Below, piece after piece: positions 34,656-41,548 of a stretch of DNA of 64,000 nucleotides. The stretch is from JAIRVZ01 sp031553415. Its GTDB lineage: Bacteria > Bacteroidota > Bacteroidia > Bacteroidales > Azobacteroidaceae. The notes under the pieces were generated by a model. That model had not been told where the DNA came from and searched no databases. It worked only from the letters and a program-made list of their open reading frames with translations. The stretch is taken from NCBI GenBank assembly GCA_031553415.1, contig JAVBLO010000046.1:70900-134899 (forward strand). The letters run 5' to 3'. Within the stretch, counting starts at the first letter, position 1. Every line of letters begins with the position of its first letter. Both the position numbers and the translations under genes were made by a program.

Positions 34656-36673
34656 TACAATTTGATTTTAGCGGTTAGGGTACCATATTTTACAATATAT
34701 ATACCGGGAGTAAGGCTTAACTCATACATGTTGGTACCGGCATGGATTATCCTGTTCTGATAAACAATCATTCCTGTGGCATTGTAAACGCGGAAAATTT
34801 GACCGGTATCGCTATCCCTGAAATTGTCCAGGAAAAGATTGTTTCCTCTATTATATATTGTCTTTTGGGATAGTTCCTCCATCTCTTCCCTGTTTATAAG
34901 CGAAGGTGCGAATACGATGCGGAATCGGTCTTGTAAATCCTTTGCTTTTGCAGAGAACTCATAAACCGGAGTCTGGAACAAATCTATTTCTTCTCCTGTA
35001 AACTTATCAACCAATAATACAGATTCACTCGACAGGCTTTCCTGTCTGCTAGCACGAAGCGAGTACATTCTCTCTCCCCTGAGGGAATCTGCAGCAATAA
35101 AGGAAACATCCATATATTTGGCGCCAAAGGGGATGGCGGAAATGGATAATTGTTTCCCGTCTGAAGCTGTTGTGTAAAGCATCGGGCTCAATCCGCTTAA
35201 CGAAGGAGTGAAAGAAGCGTCCGAAGGGTCATTCCCGTTATCGGTCCCCCAAGTGCGGAAACCTGCAACCAACCGGCTGTATGTTCCCAGCAAGTTTTCG
35301 CTGACTTCCAACATGATTTCATTGTCATAATTACCAGCGCTTTTTAAGAAACGGTGCGCATTATGAACACGTGCTACAGCCGGAATCTGCAAGGAGGCAA
35401 TGTCTTGTTTGGCTGTTACCAGAAACAATTGTTGGGAAGGTATTACCTCCTGTCCCTCATCAAGTGCGCTTAAACCAGGAGTAGCAGAAATGAAGTTGGA
35501 CGCCCTTGCGTCCCAGACCTTGATTGATTTTTCAAATCTGGAAGAAGTGGAAGTATCCCATGTTTCTCCCCAAGCCGTAAACATTTTTTCCATATCAATG
35601 GCGCAGGTATATGGATTCCCTAAATAATTATCACCGGATTTCAGACTCACCGGAATATTAGAGGTAAGGAGTTTTTCCTGCGGCCTGACCTTGTCTGCAA
35701 CCGGAAGCCAGGAACCATAACGGGATAAAAAATCCTCATAATAATTCCTTGCCAATACAAATTTGGTATTTTGTATGTATAAGTCATCTTCCACATTATC
35801 TTCCGGATGTTCACTCTGGCCGGAAAGTTCACGAATCAACACGAAATAACCTTTTCCCGGTTCGAATTGAGCATTACGGGCTGTGAGGTATTTCTTTGCT
35901 TGTGGATCGTATACCCAATGGTCTGAGAAATAATCAAGATACATATTGGATAATGGAGCGGAAAAGCCTATCTGGTTGCTGGCAGCGGTTACTATTTTCC
36001 CGAAGTTGGCTTTGACCACCCGTTCTATTTCCATGTATCCTTTGTTCCCTTCGGTACCATATCCGTTTACCGTACCATATACGAGTAAAGAAGCATCCTG
36101 GTCTTTGCTTTTAATCCAGGCGTTTCCCTCCTTAACACCATTGGGATCTGATTCCAGTAACATGTTCGCACCTTTGAATTCGAGATTTTTGGTAGAAATT
36201 CCCATTTGAGGGGTTACTTTTACCTTGTTCGCCACTTCCATGTTCGGGAATGCGAGAAACATGTTTGTTTTGTTCATCATCCCATTGTTTGGTACCCCAT
36301 CCTGCGGGTCGTAGGGCGTAAGGGTGCTGGTCAATTTTTGTACATATCCGCTGGTTCCCGAAAAGGAGAAAACCCCGGTAATATCAACCAAATTCGCATA
36401 ATTCGTAGTAAATACGGTTCCTGTGGCATTGTGTATGAAATCTCCCCCCAGGACAGTCCGTCCTTTTTGAGTAATTTCCGCCCCCGGCAGCATTTCCATA
36501 CTTTGAGGAACATAAAGAGTAGTTCCTGTGTTTGGTAAAATAACCATTTTCCCTTTGCTGACAAAACGGATCATAGAAGGATCCTGTCCCGACATACACA
36601 AGGGAAATAGCAAAACCCCCAGGAATAACATTATTCTCCCGGGCTTTTTTACAATCTTCTGTTTTTTTCTCAT
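34655..36673 (-). CDS. T9SS-sorted exported surface protein
   Basis: 672 aa, first gene of the five-gene surface operon. Signal peptide IMLFLGVLLFPLCMSGQ. The N-terminal half has MEMLPGAEITQKGRTVLGGDF and FSFSGTSGYVQKLTS, a pattern common in Bacteroidota surface adhesins. The C-terminal about 70 residues (FRVYNATGMIVYQNRI, MYELSLTPGIYIVKYGTLTAKIKL split by short gaps) form a typical type IX sorting domain. No enzymatic motif was seen. The next gene starts on its stop codon. Expression is proposed to depend on the invertible segment upstream (see 37215-38436). Confidence 0.8.
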   Translation of the reverse strand: MRKKQKIVKKPGRIMLFLGVLLFPLCMSGQDPSMIRFVSKGKMVILPNTGTTLYVPQSMEMLPGAEITQKGRTVLGGDFIHNATGTVFTTNYANLVDITGVFSFSGTSGYVQKLTSTLTPYDPQDGVPNNGMMNKTNMFLAFPNMEVANKVKVTPQMGISTKNLEFKGANMLLESDPNGVKEGNAWIKSKDQDASLLVYGTVNGYGTEGNKGYMEIERVVKANFGKIVTAASNQIGFSAPLSNMYLDYFSDHWVYDPQAKKYLTARNAQFEPGKGYFVLIRELSGQSEHPEDNVEDDLYIQNTKFVLARNYYEDFLSRYGSWLPVADKVRPQEKLLTSNIPVSLKSGDNYLGNPYTCAIDMEKMFTAWGETWDTSTSSRFEKSIKVWDARASNFISATPGLSALDEGQEVIPSQQLFLVTAKQDIASLQIPAVARVHNAHRFLKSAGNYDNEIMLEVSENLLGTYSRLVAGFRTWGTDNGNDPSDASFTPSLSGLSPMLYTTASDGKQLSISAIPFGAKYMDVSFIAADSLRGERMYSLRASRQESLSSESVLLVDKFTGEEIDLFQTPVYEFSAKAKDLQDRFRIVFAPSLINREEMEELSQKTIYNRGNNLFLDNFRDSDTGQIFRVYNATGMIVYQNRIIHAGTNMYELSLTPGIYIVKYGTLTAKIKL

Positions 36674-37214
36674 GTTTTTTTAGTTGACGAGTTACAGGTT
36701 CGAGTTACGAGTTTTTTTAAGTTGTAAGTTATAGGCTTGTAATTTATAACTCGTAACAATTTTCCTTTCACTCTGATTAATATTAATAGTGTGTGCTTAA
36801 CTCTCATTCTTGATTCTCAACTCTTAATTTTTTACATTTAACAATCTAAGGCATTCCTGTACCCCGACACACAACACGTCTTTTTTATACATTGGGGGCA
36901 GGACAAAGTCCACGACCAAACTACTTTTTTCACAAAAAGCCGTCTTACCGGATTTTCTCAAATACGGTAAACGTCAATATCAAAAGGTACAGGGAAATGC
37001 CAAAGGAAAATATCTGTTTCGTTGGTGTACAACGAATGGCTGGGCACAAGATACTTGTGTCCAACTTTGATTCTTTACTATATTTTTGTTAATCTCAACT
37101 TCCCCGGATTCCAGTAATCCGGTTGATTCCATGTGTGCCATCATTTTTCGCGTGTGTCAGTTGTCTGTTGTGTGTACTCTTTACCAGTACATGAATGTTC
37201 AATGCCTTCCGGTC
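36674..37214 (-). promoter_or_regulatory. Long untranslated leader region of the surface operon
   Basis: 541 bp between the operon ATG and the left inverted repeat. By eye no CAAANNTA (the minus-strand form of TAnnTTTG) was found in it, nor in 37241-37457. It contains several hairpins: GTTACGAGTT (36704-36713) with AACTCGTAAC (36748-36757) around a loop holding ATAGGCTTG; CGTTG/CAACG near 37020; CACAAG/CTTGTG near 37046; and CCGGATT/AATCCGG at 37105-37123. On the + strand, TATTTTTG (37081-37088) could be a -7 element reading toward the AraC gene. No gene was recognised. Confidence 0.5.
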
Positions 37215-37240
37215 AATGCTGCCATACATAGCAGCAGTCA
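37215..37240 (+). repeat. Left arm of the 26-bp inverted repeat (IRL)
   Basis: 26 bp beginning AATGCTGCCATACATAGCAG and ending CAGTCA. It is the exact reverse complement of 38411-38436. The interior is itself a partial palindrome (TGCTGC ... GCAGCA). Confidence 0.9.
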
Positions 37241-37457
37241 GCGGATTTTTTTGGTATTATTTGTGATTGATAAACAAGATGTTAAGTGAGTAGGAAAAGT
37301 GGCGGGGACTAGATGTCTGACAATTCTTCGAGAACAAATCCCGGTTTTGGTCAGTTCCGGAACGGAATTTGAGAATATTTTGGGAACCCGTGCCCCTTCA
37401 GGGCAAATTGAGAGAACTATTTCACGAACATTTTAACTGACACACCAATTACAAATC

Positions 37458-38330
37458 ATGGACAATCAATACGTTAATTGTCGTTTTTCTTTTGCGTGCG
37501 GAGCAAACAAACCCTCATGCATGCATCCAGAAACCGCCTCATTTGTGATTTTGAGACTAAAATCCGGGGAAAAACAAAATGACAGCGGATTCAAAGGATC
37601 CACTATCATTTTTCTTTTCGAAGGAACAATTCTGGTTTCAGGGCAAAAACTGAATGCAGGCGAGATGATTCTGGTTGTTTCTAGCCCCAAACTGTTGATA
37701 GAAGCCACAGAAGAATCATTGGCCATACTTTGTATTTACAATTACAAGTTCCGTTATTGTGATGGCGGATTACCCCGTATACCGTCAGGTATTCCTGTAG
37801 AAACTCATTACCCGCTTGTCATGCATGGGCGGATAAGGGAATCTTTGTCCCATATGAAGCATATGATTGAAGACCGTGTAGACTGTCCGGGCATCAACCA
37901 TGCAAAAGCAAAGGAGTTACTTATCCTGATACGGGCGTATTATGATATAGGCGAGCGAGAAGCGTTTTTTGCTCCATCTTTACGGCAGGGACGGGGATTT
38001 GTCCACCAGGTGTTGGAATACTACAGTAAAGTACATACGGTAAAAGAGTTGGCCTCCAAGATGAATTATTCCTTGTCTGCATTCCATGCACAGTTTGAAA
38101 AACACTTTCCGATGCCGGCCTACAGATGGATGCAACGCCAGAGGGCTGAACAGGTACTGGTAGATTTGGAAGATGAAGAAAGGGCCATCAAGGATATAGC
38201 AATTTCCAACCGCTTTTCAACCTTGTCCCGCTTCTATGATTTTTGCCGGAAGAATTTTGGCATGACTCCTGTACAGGTCAGGGAAAAATTAAAAAATAGA
38301 GAGAAAATTGACATTTTGTCAATAAATTAA
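37458..38330 (+). CDS. AraC-family transcriptional regulator
   Basis: 290 aa. The C-terminal third is a double helix-turn-helix: VHTVKELASKMNYSLSAFHA (first HTH), RWMQRQRAEQVLVDL and the AraC signature region IKDIAISNRFSTLSRFYDF followed by FGMTPVQVREKLKN. The N-terminal part looks like a degenerate cupin (GTILVSGQKLNAGEMILVV) that may sense a ligand or dimerise. It lies wholly inside the invertible segment. In the present orientation it points toward the recombinase gene and away from the surface operon; the segment's flip would place it co-directional with and just upstream of that operon. A direct activator of the surface genes or of the switch is plausible. Confidence 0.85.
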   Translation: MDNQYVNCRFSFACGANKPSCMHPETASFVILRLKSGEKQNDSGFKGSTIIFLFEGTILVSGQKLNAGEMILVVSSPKLLIEATEESLAILCIYNYKFRYCDGGLPRIPSGIPVETHYPLVMHGRIRESLSHMKHMIEDRVDCPGINHAKAKELLILIRAYYDIGEREAFFAPSLRQGRGFVHQVLEYYSKVHTVKELASKMNYSLSAFHAQFEKHFPMPAYRWMQRQRAEQVLVDLEDEERAIKDIAISNRFSTLSRFYDFCRKNFGMTPVQVREKLKNREKIDILSIN

Positions 38331-38386
38331 TTAAAATCAGCAAAAAATAAAGACAATTCGATAACGATTATTTCACCAAAGGGTGT

Positions 38387-38394
38387 TACTTTTG
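38387..38394 (+). promoter_or_regulatory. Outward-reading -7 promoter element inside the invertible segment
   Basis: TACTTTTG followed by CC, a good TAnnTTTG match, 17 bp before the right inverted repeat and after the AraC stop. The -33 region has no clear TTTG. It now reads right, into the terminator-like arm; after inversion it would read left into the surface operon. Confidence 0.55.
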
Positions 38395-38410
38395 CCTCTG
38401 TTTTCAGGAG

Positions 38411-38436
38411 TGACTGCTGCTATGTATGGCAGCATT
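38411..38436 (-). repeat. Right arm of the 26-bp inverted repeat (IRR)
   Basis: Exact reverse complement of 37215-37240, beginning TGACTGCTGCTATGTATGGC. Flanking bases outside both arms differ, so the repeat ends are sharp. Confidence 0.9.
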
Positions 38437-38449
38437 TTCTTTTTTTTCT
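38415..38449 (+). terminator. Terminator-like hairpin formed by the right repeat arm plus a fixed T tract
   Basis: TGCTGC (38415-38420), loop TATGTATG, GCAGCA (38429-38434), then TTTCTTTTTTTTC. The T tract lies outside the segment and would not move on inversion. At the left arm the corresponding flank reads TTGACCGG, with no T tract. Confidence 0.6.
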
Positions 38450-38506
38450 TTCCAGTTGGAAGGCCATACTTGAGGAATTTCTCTCCAAAGATAGTATTTT
38501 CTACAA

Positions 38507-39760
38507 TTATTTCACAAATACGTAATTATTTGCCGTATTTTTCCTGTTGAAGATATTCATGATTCTTCGGTTAGCCCTGTCCACATCAGTTGTATCCAAT
38601 AGGGCTACATATATTGCGGTGGTCCTTTCGGATTCATGTCCCATTCCCCGGCTGATAGTCTGGATTGGTACTCCCACACTTGAGGCAGTTGTTGCCCAGC
38701 TGTGACGTGCGACATACGAAGTCAGTTTTGTCGTTATTCCCGCCAACCGCGCGATGGTTTTCAACTGTCTGTTCATGCGGCAAAGTCCCGATTGCACAGC
38801 TTGCCATCGTTCCTGCGCGTTGGAGGTTCCCCGAAGTACAGGGAATAAGTAAGGTGAATCTTTAAACTGATACAATTGTATGATTTGCCTGATGCAGGGA
38901 AGTATTTCCACCTTGATGGTCTGTCCTGTTTTGTTCCGTTTATAAACGATGTAATTCCCCCTGATGTTTTCCTTAGTCAAACTGACGACATCTATATATG
39001 ACATTCCTTGAGTAAAGAAAGAGAACAGGAAAAGCGTGTGCGAAAGTTTCAACTCTGTAGGCGCTTCCAATTGCTTTATCTGGATGAGTTCTTTTTGTGG
39101 CAATGCACGTTTTTCTGTTTTAGCATAACCGGTAAAAACATTTTTAAATGGGCTCACTTTCTTTCCTGGAATAATTCCTGTTTCAAGTGCATGGTTGTAA
39201 AGAGCCGAAAGTGAACGCATGTAGCATGATATGGAGTTTGGCATAAGTGGAATTCCTTTGAGGTATTGCTCGAATCTGACCATGGTTGGTGAATCCAATT
39301 TACACAAGTCAATATCGAATCCCGAACGTGAGCGTATAAAACTCTTGTAAGCCGTTTCATATGCCCGGGCAGTGCTTATTTTTCCCGCTTTGCGAAAAGC
39401 CTCCGCCCTATCGGTAACATATTCTCCCAGTGTTAGACAACGGTTGTGTAGTCGGAAGCTGTCGATAAGGTCAGAAGCGTTGTAATCGTCCTGCTGTTGT
39501 AGTCTTTCCTTGTCTTTTGCAAGCAGGCATTGATCATTGTCGAGTTTGCGCTGCATTTTTCTGAGTTCTCTTTCCCTTTTTGGGGAAGTAGTGTTTCGGG
39601 TAATGATACATTGTTTCTTTTCGTCCCACTCCGAAATGGATAATTTGTAGCCAGTGGTCGTGCTGCGGGTTTTTCGGTGCCGGGTGACAAACAGCACAAG
39701 CACACCCCGGCCGGGAATGGCGGTTGATTCCCGGAATCTGAAGTTTACAGTCGTCTTCAT
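38507..39760 (-). CDS. Tyrosine recombinase (putative DNA invertase / integrase, Bacteroidota type)
   Basis: 417 aa. The N-terminal arm-binding domain has TTTGYKLSISEWDEKKQC. A SAM-like core-binding domain follows (about 110-215: TLGEYVTDRAEAF, YETAYKSFIRSRSG), then the catalytic domain. Active-site elements seen are SYVARHSWATT (Arg II region), GMGHESERTTAIYVALL (His and the nucleophilic Tyr). At the Arg I position the motif reads TQGMSYIDV, with Ser instead of Arg, as in IntDOT-like Bacteroidota enzymes. The gene is convergent with araC, 70 bp from the right arm of the 26-bp repeat, and no other phage or ICE genes are near. It is therefore the likely enzyme acting on that repeat. Confidence 0.85.
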   Translation of the reverse strand: MKTTVNFRFRESTAIPGRGVLVLFVTRHRKTRSTTTGYKLSISEWDEKKQCIITRNTTSPKRERELRKMQRKLDNDQCLLAKDKERLQQQDDYNASDLIDSFRLHNRCLTLGEYVTDRAEAFRKAGKISTARAYETAYKSFIRSRSGFDIDLCKLDSPTMVRFEQYLKGIPLMPNSISCYMRSLSALYNHALETGIIPGKKVSPFKNVFTGYAKTEKRALPQKELIQIKQLEAPTELKLSHTLFLFSFFTQGMSYIDVVSLTKENIRGNYIVYKRNKTGQTIKVEILPCIRQIIQLYQFKDSPYLFPVLRGTSNAQERWQAVQSGLCRMNRQLKTIARLAGITTKLTSYVARHSWATTASSVGVPIQTISRGMGHESERTTAIYVALLDTTDVDRANRRIMNIFNRKNTANNYVFVK

Positions 39761-39949
39761 GAACTTGAAAAATTAGAAATAAAAATATTGATACTTTTGT
39801 TCTTAGATACCTGCATAATTAAATTAATGAAACAAAAATAAAGGAAAAATGTTAAAAATGATTACTTGTATAGTTTTCTTTTTTACACACGAAAGACTGC
39901 GCCGGGCTGAGGACTAACTCAATAACCTATTAAACAAGCTATATACAAA

Positions 39950-39985
39950 CGCTCCCTGAAGAGACAAATGTTTCTTCAGGGAGCG
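39950..39985. terminator. Strong 12-bp hairpin
   Basis: CGCTCCCTGAAG (39950-39961) pairs perfectly with CTTCAGGGAGCG (39974-39985) around a 12-nt loop. It is not followed by a clean T run (ATAAAAGT), so it may be a relic transcription terminator or a protein-binding site. Confidence 0.5.
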
Positions 39986-40024
39986 ATAAAAGTCTCATCG
40001 AGATGCAATCAATGTCTCTCCTAC

Positions 40025-40210
40025 ATGCAATCAAAGCCTCATTTAGAAACACCCAACATTGTTTCCGAGGATACGATGCTGGCTTGATATAATCCGCTCG
40101 TTTACACCAGCACTGAACCTAAACTGGCTTTCAAAGTTATCTTCAGGAAATTTGATGATTTGGCTTATTATGAAGATGAAACGGGGGATTATCTTGACAG
40201 GCATTTTTAA
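40025..40210 (+). pseudogene. Possible remnant of a protein-coding gene with an in-frame stop
   Basis: One frame reads MQSKPHLETPNIVSEDTMLA, a TGA at 40085-40087, then YNPLVYTSTEPKLAFKVIFR and onward KFDDLAYYEDETGDYLDRHF to a TAA at 40208. The amino-acid composition looks coding on both sides of the stop. The family was not recognised. Confidence 0.3.
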
Positions 40211-40279
40211 TTCAAAAAGAGAGCATTTAAGAAAACTTTTTAGCCCGGTTGTTGTTTTATTTCTAATAAAAAAACAGAG

Positions 40280-41368
40280 ATGAATCAGTTGATTATAAAA
40301 AGAATAGTCGGGATTACAGGATTGGTATTTATACTTGTTACTTCCCTTTTTGCACAAGAAAACACTCCTGCTTCGCAAACAAAAGATACCACATCAACAA
40401 AAGTCAGTAATAAAAATTTTAGTGTTACAGGTATGCCCATCATATCTTTCAACCGTTCTCGTGGCGTTGGTTTCGGAGCTATGGGGATGGCCTTTTTCAA
40501 ACTCGGACATAAGGAATCTACTCCACCTTCAAGGGTAGTATTGACCGGTCAATATTCAACAAAGAAGAATTGGTTTGCAGGAGCTTTTTCTCAGTTGTTT
40601 ATAATGGACGACTTTTTAAGACTTTCAATGGGTGGGGGATATATGGATTCCCATTTCCAAACTTATGAAGATTTTGGCAACGGAGAGGTTGAAATTCCTT
40701 TCATCAATAAAGGCTATTTCTTTTTTGCATCGCCATTGTTCAAGGTATACGATAAATTATACGTAGGTCCCGGAATTTCTGTATCACGTCACGATGTAAC
40801 ATTTGATTATCCTGATGGTTCCACATCAACAGAGCACGATTACTCTAACTCATTGGCAGTATCGGTTCTTTATGACACAAAAGACAACCAATACACTCCG
40901 GCTAAAGGATTTACAAGTATGCTCCGTTTTAACGACAGCCCTTCGTGGTTTAAAAACGATAGCACATTTAGTAAACTCTATTTTTTTACCAATTATTATC
41001 ATAGAATAGATAAATCAAAAATATTGGCTTCAAGGGTTTCTGCCAATGTTGGCTTGGGAGATGTTCCTTTTTCAGCCCAAAGTTATGTCGGAGGAAAAGA
41101 TATCCGTGGATATACCAAAGGCGAATACCGGGGAAACCAAACGTATGCAGCTCAAACAGAATTGCGTTGGACAATTTACAAGCGTTTCGGTATGGTTGGA
41201 TTCTTCGGCTTAGCCATGACAGTAGACCCCGCAAGCCAGGTTTTACCCGGCGGTGGTATTGGTGTCCGTTATAAAATACTTCCCAAATATAACATCAATG
41301 CAGGAATCGATGGTGCTGTGGGTAAAGACGACTGGGGCATTTATTTCCGCATGACGGAAGCGTTTTAA
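40280..41368 (+). CDS. BamA/TamA-family outer-membrane beta-barrel protein (no POTRA domains)
   Basis: 362 aa. Signal peptide (IVGITGLVFILVTSLFAQ), short Thr/Ser-rich linker, then a 16-strand-type barrel. FNRSRGVGFGAMGMAFFKL opens the barrel. VLYDTKDNQYTPAKGF and GGKDIRGYTKGEYRGNQ are typical of the bacterial surface antigen family, the latter matching the VRGF-like lid loop. Alternating hydrophobic strands end in YFRMTEAF, with a C-terminal aromatic as in outer-membrane proteins. The POTRA domains of true BamA/TamA are missing, so a lipase-type or transport barrel is more likely than an assembly factor. Confidence 0.8.
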   Translation: MNQLIIKRIVGITGLVFILVTSLFAQENTPASQTKDTTSTKVSNKNFSVTGMPIISFNRSRGVGFGAMGMAFFKLGHKESTPPSRVVLTGQYSTKKNWFAGAFSQLFIMDDFLRLSMGGGYMDSHFQTYEDFGNGEVEIPFINKGYFFFASPLFKVYDKLYVGPGISVSRHDVTFDYPDGSTSTEHDYSNSLAVSVLYDTKDNQYTPAKGFTSMLRFNDSPSWFKNDSTFSKLYFFTNYYHRIDKSKILASRVSANVGLGDVPFSAQSYVGGKDIRGYTKGEYRGNQTYAAQTELRWTIYKRFGMVGFFGLAMTVDPASQVLPGGGIGVRYKILPKYNINAGIDGAVGKDDWGIYFRMTEAF

Positions 41369-41371
41369 ACT

Positions 41372-41421
41372 CATACAGATTTCGCAGATTTTTTAAGCTA
41401 TGAATTTGTGAAATCTGTGTG
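41372..41421. repeat. Short inverted repeat after the barrel gene
   Basis: CATACAGATTTCGCAGATTT (left) can pair with GAATTTGTGAAATCTGTGTG (right) around AAGCTAT. Similar in unit style to the uxaC-kdgK repeat. Confidence 0.5.
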
Positions 41422-41486
41422 AACATTTTTTCTTTTCTTCACTATTTTTAGGGATTAAACTGTTTTAAAAACCCCAACATTACGGG

Positions 41487-41518
41487 ATTGTATCATCAAC
41501 CAATCAGGAATACTTTTG
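41487..41518 (+). promoter_or_regulatory. Promoter of the porin-imelysin-DHOR gene set
   Basis: ATTG (41487-41490; 3 of 4 bases of TTTG), 20-nt spacer, TACTTTTG (41511-41518), then 30 bp to the ATG at 41549. Confidence 0.65.
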
Positions 41519-41548
41519 TACTTGTTTTAGTTAACAATCACTTAAACA

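Larger units (their letters stand above)
37215..38436. mobile_element. Putative invertible DNA segment (1.22 kb) with AraC gene and outward promoter
   Basis: The segment is bounded by perfect 26-bp inverted repeats and contains one complete regulator gene and a -7 promoter element near the right arm. A tyrosine recombinase gene starts 70 bp outside the right arm, and a divergently placed surface-protein operon lies beyond the left arm. This is the architecture of Bacteroidota phase-variation switches. Inversion has not been observed here; it is inferred from structure. Confidence 0.75.
39761..40279. other. Spacer between the recombinase gene and the outer-membrane barrel gene
   Basis: 519 bp. 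Near the left end, CAAAAATA (39833-39840) is TATTTTTG on the minus strand, a possible -7 element for the recombinase. It also holds the strong hairpin at 39950-39985 and a possible gene remnant at 40025-40210. Confidence 0.4.

Noticed and set aside
36892..37289. Short open frames upstream of the AraC gene
   Set aside because: Composition and lack of ribosome-binding context do not look coding; one spans the left inverted repeat.
37215..38436. The 26-bp inverted repeats as ends of an insertion sequence
   Set aside because: The interior encodes only an AraC regulator and no transposase, and no target-site duplication flanks the repeats (outer bases differ).
38507..39760. Integrase of an integrative conjugative element or prophage
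   Set aside because: No mobilisation, conjugation, phage structural or replication genes, and no tRNA attachment site, lie on either side.
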